A stretch of 64,000 nucleotides of DNA, from positions 124,001 through 188,000 of the forward strand of contig CANLWK010000002.1 in the NCBI GenBank assembly GCA_947494805.1. The letters run 5' to 3'. The notes below the pieces were generated by a model. It ran no database searches. It saw nothing but the letters and a program-made list of their open reading frames with translations, and was not told where the DNA came from. This document shows, in pieces, positions 16,179 through 25,155 of the stretch. A program made the translations under genes and the position numbers. This DNA is from an uncultured Croceitalea sp. (GTDB lineage Bacteria > Bacteroidota > Bacteroidia > Flavobacteriales > Flavobacteriaceae). How positions within the stretch are numbered: position 1 is the stretch's first letter; each line of letters begins with the position of its first letter.

Positions 16179-16221
16179 CAAAGCTAATCAAGCTAACACA
16201 TGATAACAATGATAAATATCA
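16179..16221 (-). promoter_or_regulatory. Class II promoter of DUF6544 gene
   Basis: The operator TGATAAATATCA (16210-16221) is identical to that of the usp gene at 101-922. The minus-strand element TAGCTTTG (16179-16186) fits TAnnTTTG perfectly at the 33-bp spacing. It ends 17 bases before the ATG at 16162. Confidence 0.65.
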
Positions 16222-16350
16222 ATACAGTATATTGCTACTGTGCTACTTTGTCTTTAGATGTTTCCAATTTGTGAAGGTTGTATATAAAGCCTCTTTTACG
16301 TACATAAAACCTTTTACTTTTTTAGCTACCTTTTGACCGTAATAGAAGCA

Positions 16351-17466
16351 ATGGGTATTAAACTATCACCTTACTCAAAGAGGAACATTAGGCGAATCAT
16401 TCCGTTTGGCATCATATGGCTTGTAATCAGCTGGGCATTTTTATATTCTGAGTATGCCGTGTTGGGTGACCAATCAAACACACCCCATTCTGCTATACGA
16501 ATTACACCACAGATTGTGGTATTTGCCAGTTTCAGTGTGTTTTTGGTCGGTACTTTAGTCGGATTTCTAGAGACCTTTTTTCTAAACAGAATTTTTATTA
16601 GGCGCAGCTTCCTTCAAAAAATACTGGGTAAGTTCTTTGTGTATATGGTACTTATGTTCGTGTTGATACTTGTCTTTTATTGCCTTGCCGCCAGTATTGA
16701 AATGAATGTATCGGTATTCAACAAAGCCGTTTGGCAACAATACCTGGTTTTCTTCTTTAGTGTCACACATATCAGCACCTCGGTGCAGCTAGCATTTTCG
16801 TTATTGGTCTCATTGTTATATGCCGAAATAAGTGATAATCTAGGGCAGCATGTTTTGCCTAATTTTTTTACGGGCAAGTACCATAGGCCGGTTGTTGAAG
16901 ATCGCATATTTATGTTTGTTGATATGAAAGATTCTACCACCATTGCCGAAACGTTGGGCAGTAAAACCTATTTTGAGTTATTGCGTTCGTATTACTTTGA
17001 CTTTTCAAAAGCAATTATTAAAAATTCAGGTGAAGTATATCAATATGTGGGCGATGAAATTGTCATCACATGGAAACTTGGCAAAGGGTTAAAGCACAAC
17101 CATTGCATTCGATGCTTTTATGATATGAAAGCAGATTTGGAAAAAAAAGCGAAAACCTATCAGAAAAAATTCGGAATTACCCCAAATTTTAAAGCGGCAT
17201 TACACTGCGGTGAGGTAACCACGGGCGAGATTGGTGCATTAAAAAAGGAAATTTTTTTTACGGGCGACGTATTGAATACTACGGCACGTATTCAAAACCT
17301 TTGCAATAGTTACAATACCGATGTTTTGATTTCTGGAGATTTAATGGAAGAGTTGCAGCTAGAGCCGTATTTTGAAGCTAAACCCTTAGGGAAATCAAAA
17401 TTAAAGGGAAAAGAACATGAACTAGAGCTCTTTACATTGCATGAGAAGTCCAATCATGGTGTGTAG
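16351..17466 (+). CDS. Membrane-bound class III adenylate/guanylate cyclase-like protein
   Basis: This 371-residue protein (ATG 16351; a TTG at 16333 is also in frame) has about four membrane segments (17-165) followed by a class III cyclase domain (185-365). The two metal-binding aspartates are present (D191 in FVDMKDST and D235 in YVGDEIV), as are the transition-state residues N309 and R313 (GDVLNTTAR). At the positions that usually select adenine I find Q231 in place of Lys and F302 in place of Asp/Thr, so nucleotide specificity is open. Cyclic nucleotide made here would be a natural ligand for a Crp protein, although the Crp-like domain at 1018-2067 has a degenerate pocket. Confidence 0.85.
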   Translation: MGIKLSPYSKRNIRRIIPFGIIWLVISWAFLYSEYAVLGDQSNTPHSAIRITPQIVVFASFSVFLVGTLVGFLETFFLNRIFIRRSFLQKILGKFFVYMVLMFVLILVFYCLAASIEMNVSVFNKAVWQQYLVFFFSVTHISTSVQLAFSLLVSLLYAEISDNLGQHVLPNFFTGKYHRPVVEDRIFMFVDMKDSTTIAETLGSKTYFELLRSYYFDFSKAIIKNSGEVYQYVGDEIVITWKLGKGLKHNHCIRCFYDMKADLEKKAKTYQKKFGITPNFKAALHCGEVTTGEIGALKKEIFFTGDVLNTTARIQNLCNSYNTDVLISGDLMEELQLEPYFEAKPLGKSKLKGKEHELELFTLHEKSNHGV

Positions 17467-17552
17467 TATTCAAAGTGTATTTCGCAGTTTTGTGCTTCAA
17501 AATTGGGCCCTTATGGTATCAACTATCTTTTGTTCATAAGCTCTTATGGGAT

Positions 17553-17585
17553 TTTGTAAGTTTTTGGTCAAAAAACCTACTTTTG
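17553..17585 (+). promoter_or_regulatory. Bacteroidota-type promoter of trxB
   Basis: TTTG (17553-17556) and a perfect TAnnTTTG element, TACTTTTG (17578-17585), are 21 bases apart, close to the Bacteroidota sigma-A consensus. The start codon lies 29 bases downstream. No island operator is present. Confidence 0.55.
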
Positions 17586-17614
17586 TAAATACACAATTAG
17601 AGGATATTTTTATT

Positions 17615-18583
17615 ATGTCAGAACAAGTTGAACGATTAAAAACATTGATTATAGGCTCTGGTCCAGCAGGATATACAGCGGCCATTTACGCTTCACGGGC
17701 AGACTTGAAACCAGTGATGTACACAGGGATGGAGCCAGGCGGGCAGTTGACCACCACAACAGAGGTCGATAACTTTCCGGGATACCCCGAAGGTATAGAT
17801 GGACCGACAATGATGGTCCAGTTGCAACAGCAGGCCGAACGCTTTGGTACCGAAGTACGCATTGGCATGGTGACCGCTGTTGATTTTAGTGACGAGGTTG
17901 GTGGTATCCATAGGGTGACTGTTGACAACGATAAAGTAATTGAGGCTGAAAGTGTAATTATCTCAACAGGCGCAACCGCAAAATATTTGAACATCCCTAG
18001 TGAGCAACGCTTGCGGGGCGGCGGGGTTTCGGCCTGTGCCGTTTGTGATGGATTCTTTTACAAAGGACAGGATGTGGCCATTGTTGGGGCAGGGGACACC
18101 GCTGCCGAAGAAGCTTCATATTTGGCGAACATTTGCAATAAGGTAACTATGTTGGTACGTAAAGATCATATGCGGGCCTCTAAGGCCATGCAACATCGTG
18201 TCAATAGTTTAGATAATATTGAGGTGAGGTACAATACTGAGGTTGACGAGGTCTTGGGTGACCAAGTCGTAGAAGGACTTAGAATGGTGAATAACCAGAC
18301 TAGTGAAAAAGAAGATATCGCAATTACAGGACTTTTCATAGCGATAGGCCATAAGCCGAATACAGATATTTTCAAGGGACAACTGGATATGGATGATACG
18401 GGGTATATCATTACAGAGGGTAAGTCTACCAAGACAAACAAACCTGGGGTCTTTGCCAGCGGTGATGTACAAGATAAAGAGTACAGACAGGCGGTAACCG
18501 CTGCCGGTACTGGGTGTATGGCTGCATTGGATGCCGAGCGTTATCTAGCTGCCGTAGAATCTAAAGAAGAAGTAACAGCATAA
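17615..18583 (+). CDS. trxB: Thioredoxin-disulfide reductase
   Basis: This 322-residue FAD/NADPH enzyme has the FAD-binding GxGxxG (IIGSGPAGYTAA), the redox-active C141-AV-C144 motif, the NADPH-binding GxGxxA (VGAGDTAAEEA) and the C-terminal FASGDVQDKEYRQAV block. The frame opens upstream, but MSEQVERLKTLIIGSG at 17615 is the natural start. It reduces thioredoxin with NADPH, supplying ribonucleotide reductase, methionine sulfoxide reductases such as the MsrA at 27453, and peroxidases. It is monocistronic and ends in a strong hairpin. Confidence 0.97.
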   Translation: MSEQVERLKTLIIGSGPAGYTAAIYASRADLKPVMYTGMEPGGQLTTTTEVDNFPGYPEGIDGPTMMVQLQQQAERFGTEVRIGMVTAVDFSDEVGGIHRVTVDNDKVIEAESVIISTGATAKYLNIPSEQRLRGGGVSACAVCDGFFYKGQDVAIVGAGDTAAEEASYLANICNKVTMLVRKDHMRASKAMQHRVNSLDNIEVRYNTEVDEVLGDQVVEGLRMVNNQTSEKEDIAITGLFIAIGHKPNTDIFKGQLDMDDTGYIITEGKSTKTNKPGVFASGDVQDKEYRQAVTAAGTGCMAALDAERYLAAVESKEEVTA

Positions 18584-18603
18584 CACTAATGGGGTTTTAA
18601 AGT

Positions 18604-18640
18604 AAAAAAGTGCTGCAAGATTTTCTTGCAGCACTTTTTT
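18604..18640 (+). terminator. Strong intrinsic terminator after trxB
   Basis: GTGCTGCAAGA (18610-18620) pairs with TCTTGCAGCAC (18624-18634), flanked by A-rich and T-rich runs on both sides. It can also terminate the convergent minus-strand gene. Confidence 0.9.
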
Positions 18641-18663
18641 ATTGGTCCCTTTTTGGCAATCAA

Positions 18664-19113
18664 TCAATCAATACGCTTATAGTTTTCTGAGAATGTTCGA
18701 TTGCCCTCTTCATCTAAGCTTATCTGACTATAGGTATCGTTTTGCAAATCAAGCTCAAAAATGAATTCCGTAAGTGTATCCAGTGCCTTCATCATTTCAG
18801 AATCCCCGAAAATGATAGTCTCGTGTAGTTCATCTTCAGTAATGTAATATGAGCCGTAACCAAACCTGCCATTGGGCTCATTGGGCACATATCTTGACCA
18901 CATGACCTTACCGTTATAGTACATCTTTACTTGCCGATACCCAGTGGCTTTGGGTGTCGTGCTTGAAATATTAATACCATCGTCATAATTATGAAAGCTT
19001 ACTAGTTCCCAAGTGCCTTCAATGGAGTGATAGTTTTCAGGTTTTGATGAGGTCAATACTGCTGCTGTAAGTATGACGCCCAGTACAAAAACCAGCGTAA
19101 GTAGTTTTTTCAT
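18664..19113 (-). CDS. Exported lipocalin-like protein
   Basis: This 149-residue protein has an N-terminal hydrophobic signal (MKKLLTLVFVLGVILTAAVL). A short beta-rich domain begins SIEGTWELVSFHNYDDG, the standard opening of Bacteroidota lipocalin-like and DUF4488-type proteins, followed by strands such as VKMYYNGKVMWSRYV and YGSYYITEDELHETI. The function is unknown. It is a single gene convergent to trxB. Confidence 0.7.
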   Translation of the reverse strand: MKKLLTLVFVLGVILTAAVLTSSKPENYHSIEGTWELVSFHNYDDGINISSTTPKATGYRQVKMYYNGKVMWSRYVPNEPNGRFGYGSYYITEDELHETIIFGDSEMMKALDTLTEFIFELDLQNDTYSQISLDEEGNRTFSENYKRID

Positions 19114-19244
19114 GGCCCAATATTTAAGTGTAGTGAATAATTGTTCCTTTTAAGGTACAAAAAATGTTAAATACTTAAAAATTAAACCGTTGAATTGTTG
19201 ATTTAAAAACAAATCAATCTTATTTGTAGGTTTTTAATAAAAAG

Positions 19245-19270
19245 AAGCCTCGAATTAAATTCGAGGCTTT
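19245..19270 (-). terminator. Terminator after GIN-domain lipoprotein gene
   Basis: AAGCCTCGAAT and ATTCGAGGCTT form an 11-bp stem. On the minus strand it is followed by a T-rich tail. Confidence 0.85.
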
Positions 19271-19300
19271 TGCTTGGTTATCTGGTTATTGAAGTTGTAC

Positions 19301-20023
19301 CTAGTATTTATGCACACTACCTGATACCGATTTCTTTTTGGTGACTTCAGCATCACCGGTGTATGAAATATCGGCGCCACTACTGGCATCGGCTGTCAAT
19401 GATTCAGAAACATTGACCGAGATATCGGCACCACTGCTCGCATCGGCATTACAACGTTTGGTCTCTAAACCTCTAGCTCTAATGTCAGAACCACTGCTGG
19501 CATCGGCATATAATGATTCTGTCTTGCCCGATACTTTGATATCTGCACCACTGCTTGCATCGGCAACGACTTCATTTGCGGTAAGTTCCACTTCTATATC
19601 AGAGCCACTACTGGCATCGAGCTCAATTTTATCTGCTTTGATTACATTTTGGGCAATAAGATCCGCCCCGCTTGAACTTTTCAGCGCATCGACTTTTGGT
19701 AAGGTCACATAAACATTTTTTGTGGCCCGACCAATGTTTTCAATAGCGTGTACCCGAAGCTTGCCATCTTTGATATCTGTACCGATAAGTTCGATAATGT
19801 TTTCATCGGCTTCAACATTGATGTCAAACTCACGGCCTTGAGTGACAAAGACATCAATTCCCTCTGAGGCGTAGATTTCGGTAAAATCTTCTTTTACACT
19901 TCTACTTTCCTCAACTACTTGTCCGTTACCTCGTTTACCTTCGCCCCAGTTGATATCAAAGGCGCATGATGATATAACCAGTGCCATTAAAAATGCAATT
20001 GCTATGCGTGCTAGTGTTGTCAT
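19301..20023 (-). CDS. GIN-domain (DUF2807) lipoprotein
   Basis: This 240-residue protein has a lipoprotein-type signal (LVISSCAF). The DUF2807/GIN domain begins VKEDFTEIYASEGIDVFVTQ. From about residue 115 it contains six repeats centred on SSGAD/SSGSD (for example DASSGADI) spaced 18-20 residues apart, which predicts a right-handed beta-solenoid with one turn per repeat. The repeats are visible as near-identical DNA blocks between 19370 and 19690. GIN proteins are surface or periplasmic and of unknown function. It lies downstream of the PspC/PadR pair, a common neighbourhood in this phylum. Confidence 0.88.
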   Translation of the reverse strand: MTTLARIAIAFLMALVISSCAFDINWGEGKRGNGQVVEESRSVKEDFTEIYASEGIDVFVTQGREFDINVEADENIIELIGTDIKDGKLRVHAIENIGRATKNVYVTLPKVDALKSSSGADLIAQNVIKADKIELDASSGSDIEVELTANEVVADASSGADIKVSGKTESLYADASSGSDIRARGLETKRCNADASSGADISVNVSESLTADASSGADISYTGDAEVTKKKSVSGSVHKY

Positions 20024-20157
20024 GATTGTTGTTTTTTTATGTCCAGCTTTGCTGGGTAGTTGTTATATATAAATTGATTGATGTAAAAATCGTTATTGTT
20101 TATGTTACCTTATAATTAGACGTGCTGAACTGTCGAAAAGTTACACTGGATCGTGAT

Positions 20158-21948
20158 TTAGTAATCATCTTCAGCTTTTATTTCCACTCCATTTTCATCG
20201 AGCTTCATCTTAAATGATTCCCCATTGTCTTCAACATCGATATCAATACCATCTTCATTGATGATAATTTTGCCTTTCTCATTTCGATCATTGATATTGA
20301 TATCGATACCATCTTCGTTGATAATGATTTTACCGTTGCCGTCATCGTCATCGAACGAGTCCATAGGACAGTTTTGACATTTCAGTTCTCCGTCGCTGCC
20401 CATGAGCCATAGATAGTCGACAATATCACTTCGGTAATAATCGCGGTCGTTTTTTGTGCTTCGGCCAATATTTCCGTTTACCGTATCATCAAAATTGATG
20501 TACATGCCCTCAGGAATATAAAGTGTGGACCGTACTTCTTGATCACGCATTTTATTCTCGGTGCTGGTAATCAAATAATCATTGAGTACCAACTCTTTGC
20601 CAACCAAGGCATAGCCATAATCGATGCCAGCTGAGCGTTCGCGTGCTTCTTCAAACGAGCTGCCGGTTGCATCTTTGCGTATTTTCAATCGTACGACAGA
20701 GTCTACCGATTTCTTCACATCAAATCGGATGTCTTTGGTGTAAAGCACCGCATTGCCGTCATCGTCATAAGCCATTTGCAGGTTGTCAAACGTAAACCGG
20801 TTGTCGTAATCAATATTTTCGGTCGACTGCATACGTACCTTTAAGGTATCGATGTCGTCCGCCGCATAATACTCTTCGTTGATCGTGGTCGTTCCGGTAA
20901 AGGCATGGGCCGCTGCCTGTCGCACACCTAAGGCGATAAGAATACCTACTGAAATTAACCAAAGCCCGAGTAATGAGAACTTGGCAATGTTTCCGATGGA
21001 CTTAAGGTTTGTAACCAATATTTTCAATCCTAAGTATAACAGGAAGAAAAACGGAATACCTATGGCAAAAAAGCATAGTAAAGACACTGCCCATACCGGT
21101 GCTCCGGTAGTATTGATGATATCATAAAAATCAACACCAGGAAAATGTACCAGGTCGATGATGCCCACAGTGAACAGCCCTATAAACAGGCCAATAAGTG
21201 TTGCTGCGCCGATGATGATCAACAAAATACCAATGAACTTGCCAAATACTTTGAACAAGAACATGATAATATCACCCACGGTATCAAAAAAGGTCTTGGA
21301 GCCGCTCTTGACCTTGCTTCCTACTTTTTCGTAGTCAACGTTTTTTACTTTGTCTGCAACATCATCAAACCCCTCTTTAACTTTGCGTTCTATATTGCTG
21401 ATGTTGACTGCCTTTCCCGTCATGTCCAATTTCTGTGAGGTGCTGGCTGCTTCGGGCACCAATATCCACAGTAAGATATAGGCAATGATTCCGAAACCTG
21501 TAAATACACCTAACAGAAGAAATATCAAACGGATCCATAGGGCATCAAAACCCAAATAATGTTCAAGGCCCGAACACACCCCACCAATATATTTTTGGTC
21601 GATGTCGCGATACAATTTTTTTACCCTTGTAGTTGTACCACCTGTATTTGAAGAAGATTTTGGCTGGTCTTCAAAGATGTCTTCATCAATCATATAATCT
21701 TCGGGTTGCCCCATAATGTTGATGACATCATCTACTTCTTTTTGGGTGATGACCTGACGTTCGTTCTCCATCTTCTCTAAAAAGAGTTCGGCAATTCTGG
21801 CCTCAATATCGGCTATGATCTCATCACTGCCCGCAGTGCCGGCAAAAGATCTTTTGACCGATTCGAGATAACGCCTAAGCTTATCGTAAGCAGTATCATC
21901 TATGTGAAATAGTGAGTTTGCTAAATTTATATTTACTGTCTTGTTCAT
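20158..21948 (-). CDS. Large PspC-domain membrane protein
   Basis: This 596-residue protein has an N-terminal helical region with AELFLEKMENERQVITQKEV (about 1-95). A PspC domain (about 105-165) follows, with the motif KYIGGVCSGLEHYLGFDALW. Two to four more membrane segments (about 220-350) lead to a long exported beta-rich C-terminal domain. The last 70 residues hold a repeated segment, GKIIINEDGIDI, twice in exact copy, plus a third divergent copy. PspC proteins sense envelope stress or regulate the phage-shock response. It starts 11 bp after the stop of a PadR regulator gene, so the two form a self-regulated operon by analogy with known PadR-PspC pairs. Confidence 0.9.
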   Translation of the reverse strand: MNKTVNINLANSLFHIDDTAYDKLRRYLESVKRSFAGTAGSDEIIADIEARIAELFLEKMENERQVITQKEVDDVINIMGQPEDYMIDEDIFEDQPKSSSNTGGTTTRVKKLYRDIDQKYIGGVCSGLEHYLGFDALWIRLIFLLLGVFTGFGIIAYILLWILVPEAASTSQKLDMTGKAVNISNIERKVKEGFDDVADKVKNVDYEKVGSKVKSGSKTFFDTVGDIIMFLFKVFGKFIGILLIIIGAATLIGLFIGLFTVGIIDLVHFPGVDFYDIINTTGAPVWAVSLLCFFAIGIPFFFLLYLGLKILVTNLKSIGNIAKFSLLGLWLISVGILIALGVRQAAAHAFTGTTTINEEYYAADDIDTLKVRMQSTENIDYDNRFTFDNLQMAYDDDGNAVLYTKDIRFDVKKSVDSVVRLKIRKDATGSSFEEARERSAGIDYGYALVGKELVLNDYLITSTENKMRDQEVRSTLYIPEGMYINFDDTVNGNIGRSTKNDRDYYRSDIVDYLWLMGSDGELKCQNCPMDSFDDDDGNGKIIINEDGIDININDRNEKGKIIINEDGIDIDVEDNGESFKMKLDENGVEIKAEDDY

Positions 21949-21959
21949 TTTTTGATTTC

Positions 21960-22289
21960 TTATTTGTTGTTGGTTACCAGATTGACTGCATTTCTAAGTT
22001 CATCCCAAGTGCCGTTCAGTTCATTTAAGAACAGTTGTCCGGTTTCGGTGAGTGCGTAATATTTACGTGGCGGACCAGAAGTGGATTCTTCCCAACGATA
22101 GTTGAGCAATCCTGCATTTTTTAATCGGGTCAGTAACGGATAAATGGTACCCTCAACCACGAGCATCTTTGCATCTTTTAAAGCTCCTAGAATTTCAGAG
22201 GCATACTTGTCCTTATCTTTTAAGATGGACAGTATACAGTACTCTAGAACCCCTTTGCGCATTTGTGCTTTTGTGTTTTCTATGTTCAT
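21960..22289 (-). CDS. PadR-family transcriptional regulator
   Basis: This 109-residue winged-helix protein has the PadR pattern: RKGVLEYCILSILKDKDKYA, then VVEGTIYPLLTRLKNAGLL and ESTSGPPRKYYALTETGQ. PadR proteins are usually repressors responding to small molecules or envelope stress. It lies directly upstream of the PspC gene on the same strand and probably controls its own operon. Confidence 0.93.
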   Translation of the reverse strand: MNIENTKAQMRKGVLEYCILSILKDKDKYASEILGALKDAKMLVVEGTIYPLLTRLKNAGLLNYRWEESTSGPPRKYYALTETGQLFLNELNGTWDELRNAVNLVTNNK

Positions 22290-22490
22290 AATCTAGGATT
22301 CGTATTTATGCCGAACATACATTCAGCGTTTCATTAACGGTTCGTTTTCATGCCCAGCTTTGCTGAACATCTGTCTCCGCCGACCCGCTTTGATGAGAAG
22401 CGGGATACGGAAACATTTTTTTGATTGATTGATTTTTCGTTTTTTGATTGGCCCTTCAACAAGCTCGGGGCGTATGATTAAACTCCTTTA
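22290..22490. other. Noncoding spacer with hairpin and repeat-like block
   Basis: The spacer contains a hairpin CCCGCTT/AAGCGGG (about 22384-22405) and a block CCAGCTTTGCTG that also occurs at about 20043-20055, upstream of the GIN-domain gene. These could be copies of a dispersed intergenic repeat. The PadR promoter must lie here, but I could not fix it. Confidence 0.35.
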
Positions 22491-23000
22491 CTACTGTTGT
22501 AATCGATGATCGTAACTAATTTCTCTCTTTATCTTCCAAGTATCATCCTCTAAAATCCATAGATGCGTAAACTTGGCAATATCACCTTTCTGGTATTCAT
22601 TTTGTTCATTTAACGATTCAAAGCGGTGCACGCCGTGTTGTATTGCGGCATATAACTTTCCTTTATTGTACATAGGATAGACCTCAAGACTGCCATCGAC
22701 CAGAATTCGTTTGGCCGGTTGTGGCAAATCAAAGTTTCTGTTGGCACAATCAGCGGCTATGCGTCCGATAAATTCTGCCTTACCTTCCGTGAGTCCTCCA
22801 CGGTCATGGTAGAACTCAAAATCTTCTGTAAATAATGAGTTCAAGGTTTCAATACCACATTTGTTAAAGGCCGCATCAAAAAGAATACTGTCGTTTTTCT
22901 TTAAGGTTTTGTACAGCTCTGACGTAGTGCTCTCTTGGGCGGTGGCGGCAATGCAGGCTGCTAAGAACAGAAAGGCCAGTATGTTTTTTATTAGTTTCAT
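22491..23000 (-). CDS. Exported NTF2-like (DUF4440) protein
   Basis: This 169-residue protein has a signal peptide (MKLIKNILAFLFLAACIAATAQ). An NTF2-like fold of the DUF4440 type follows: LFDAAFNKCGIETLNSLFTEDFE, with the conserved FxxDF, and a C-terminal strand FTHLWILEDDTWKIKREISYDH. DUF4440 proteins are small cone-shaped binders or SnoaL-like enzymes. Its ATG overlaps the stop of the DUF4870 gene by one base (TAATG), so the two are co-translated. Confidence 0.8.
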   Translation of the reverse strand: MKLIKNILAFLFLAACIAATAQESTTSELYKTLKKNDSILFDAAFNKCGIETLNSLFTEDFEFYHDRGGLTEGKAEFIGRIAADCANRNFDLPQPAKRILVDGSLEVYPMYNKGKLYAAIQHGVHRFESLNEQNEYQKGDIAKFTHLWILEDDTWKIKREISYDHRLQQ

Positions 23001-23482
23001 TATTTGATGAATTTAATGGTAAACGGATATTTAAAGTGTTGGCCTTCATTGGTTCTAATGGTTGCCAAAATCGTGTACACAACATTCACAATGACGAGTC
23101 CGGCTTGTAGCACGCCAGTGATACCAGCGGGCCATAACCAACGACCAAACCGAAAGTCGTCACTGCTTATATGAATGTCTAGGTTGTTCAGATCATTTAA
23201 CCTGTGAACGCCAAAAAAGTTACCATCGAACAGGTCGGGCAAAAAACCGATGAAAAATGGTATGCTGATCAAACCCGCAATAATGGAGTAGAGTAACATA
23301 CTGATTTGAAAGTTCAAGGCCTGTTTACCGTTGTAGTCGACAAATTCGTATTCTTTTTTATTGGCCGTCCATAATACCAATGGAAGTAGAAAATTACCAA
23401 AGGGTATAAAATACTTTGAGAACGTCGATGCGTGTATGATCGCAGCTAAGTTTCGTTCGTGTTTGGTCAATGATTCTGTCAT
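23000..23482 (-). CDS. DUF4870-family membrane protein
   Basis: This 160-residue protein starts at the ATG 23482 (MTESLTKHERNLAAIIHAS); an in-frame ATG at 23551 would add 23 residues with no family match. The pattern HASTFSKYFIPFGNFLLPLVLW, then NGKQALNFQISMLLY, and three hydrophobic segments fit DUF4870 (Tic20-like fold). Function is unknown. It is the first gene of a two-gene operon with the NTF2-like gene. Confidence 0.85.
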   Translation of the reverse strand: MTESLTKHERNLAAIIHASTFSKYFIPFGNFLLPLVLWTANKKEYEFVDYNGKQALNFQISMLLYSIIAGLISIPFFIGFLPDLFDGNFFGVHRLNDLNNLDIHISSDDFRFGRWLWPAGITGVLQAGLVIVNVVYTILATIRTNEGQHFKYPFTIKFIK

Positions 23483-23652
23483 GATTTTTGATTGATGATT
23501 ATGCAAACATATTAGTTTACCTATTAGCTTACCATGCAAATATATATCCAAAAGATGGTACTATGCAAAACAAAGTACTATAAATTAACATATAATTAAC
23601 ATATTGTCATCGTGAATATTTTGGGTATTTTTAGAGAAATTTAATCACAGGC

Positions 23653-24108
23653 ATGGCTACAAAACCCAGTAAATTCAACACGTTTACTTTTTTTAAACTA
23701 CCCTCGGCATGGTGGTGCGGCGTTCGTTTACGTCATTTAGATGAAACCAAAGCGGTAACAACCGTAACGCATCGATGGATAAACCAAAATCCTTTTAAAA
23801 GTATGTTTTGGGCCGTTCAGGGCATGGCTGCCGAATTAAGTACGGGTGCGATGGTCATAGACCAAATTGGACATAGCGGACGTAAAATATCTATGTTGGT
23901 GCAGAACAATAATGCCAATTTCTCTAAAAAGGCCACAGGTAAAATTACCTTCACCTGCGAAGACGGCCACTTGATTGCCGATGCCATTCAAAAAACCATT
24001 GAAACTGGCGAAGGCCAAAAGTTTTGGATGAAATCTGTGGGCGTCAATACCGATGGGGTAGTGGTGAGTACCTTTAATTTTGAGTGGACGGTGCGGTTGA
24101 AAAGTTGA
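23653..24108 (+). CDS. Hotdog-fold DUF4442 protein
   Basis: This 151-residue protein fits the DUF4442 branch of the hotdog thioesterase superfamily: [40 protein letters not shown] (the central hotdog helix) and the C-terminal strand [11 protein letters not shown]. Acyl-CoA thioesterase activity is possible but untested for this branch. It is followed on the same strand by the AIM24-like gene after 92 bp. Confidence 0.75.
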   Translation: MATKPSKFNTFTFFKLPSAWWCGVRLRHLDETKAVTTVTHRWINQNPFKSMFWAVQGMAAELSTGAMVIDQIGHSGRKISMLVQNNNANFSKKATGKITFTCEDGHLIADAIQKTIETGEGQKFWMKSVGVNTDGVVVSTFNFEWTVRLKS

Positions 24109-24200
24109 TATGTAACAAAACCAGAAAACGATCAACTAATAGGTATCAACAAAAACGAAACAGATTCCCGCATTCGCTGGAACAAATAAAATCACTATTT

Positions 24201-24998
24201 ATGAACGCACACGAAATCGATTATGAAATTTATGGGGAAGAAATGCAATATGTTGAGATTGAACTCGACCCTCAAGAGGCTGTAGTAGCCGAAGCTGGTA
24301 GCTTTATGATGATGGATACTGACATTAAAATGGATACCATTTTTGGTGACGGCTCCAATCAAGATACTGGTGTTTTAGGTAAAATATTTTCGGCTGGAAA
24401 ACGTATCCTGACCGGTGAGAGTTTGTTTATGACCGCTTTCTTAAATGTGGGCCAGGGTAAAAAGCAGGTAAGCTTTGCATCTCCCTATCCCGGTAAAATA
24501 ATACCTATCGATCTGTCTGAAAAAGGCGGAAAGTTCATTTGTCAAAAGGATGCTTTTTTGTGCGCCGCCAAAGGCGTTTCTGTAGGGATCGAGTTCTCAA
24601 AACGATTGGGGCGTGGTCTTTTTGGTGGTGAAGGTTTTATCATGCAAAAATTAGAGGGCGATGGAATGGCCTTTGTACATGCCGGCGGTACTATGGCAAA
24701 AAAGGAGTTGGCCCCGGGTGAGGTCTTAAAAGTTGATACCGGCTGTATTGTTGGTTTCTCACAAACTGTGGATTACAACATTGAATTTGTTGGGGGTATC
24801 AAAAACACGGTGTTCGGTGGTGAAGGCTTGTTTTTTGCGACACTTCGAGGTCCTGGCACGGTATATATTCAATCACTTCCGTTCAGTCGTTTGGCAGGTC
24901 GTGTTCTTGCAGCTATCCCACGAGGTGGCAAAGACAAAGGTGAAGGCAGTATTCTTGGTACTTTGGGCGACGTTATTGGTGGTGATAGGGGGTTCTAG
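24201..24998 (+). CDS. AIM24-family (TIGR00266) protein
   Basis: This 265-residue protein starts at 24201 ([20 protein letters not shown]); the frame opens earlier without a plausible start. It has the glycine-rich repeats of the AIM24/TIGR00266 family ([49 protein letters not shown]), which form a stacked beta barrel. The family is widespread; the yeast member is mitochondrial, and the bacterial role is unknown. Confidence 0.9.
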   Translation: MNAHEIDYEIYGEEMQYVEIELDPQEAVVAEAGSFMMMDTDIKMDTIFGDGSNQDTGVLGKIFSAGKRILTGESLFMTAFLNVGQGKKQVSFASPYPGKIIPIDLSEKGGKFICQKDAFLCAAKGVSVGIEFSKRLGRGLFGGEGFIMQKLEGDGMAFVHAGGTMAKKELAPGEVLKVDTGCIVGFSQTVDYNIEFVGGIKNTVFGGEGLFFATLRGPGTVYIQSLPFSRLAGRVLAAIPRGGKDKGEGSILGTLGDVIGGDRGF

Positions 24999-25155
24999 TC
25001 AAATACAAATTCAAGTATCAGGTTCAAATTTGTCCAAGTCCTTAATTAGCCAATGGTATTTTTAAACATGATAATTTGTTGGATGCTTTAAGGAAAGAAA
25101 ATTTTAGACTTATTTTGAAGACTTGAGCTTGACACTTGAATTTGAACTTTATACC

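Noticed and set aside
16210-16250. Operator at 16210-16221 as a rightward promoter for the cyclase gene
   Set aside because: The nearest TACTTTG element (16244-16250) is one base too close and incomplete, and the cyclase ATG is 100 bases further.
19338-19712. 124-codon plus-strand frame with repeated SAPLLASA segments
   Set aside because: It is the complement of the SSGAD repeats of the GIN-domain gene, which has the signal peptide and terminator.
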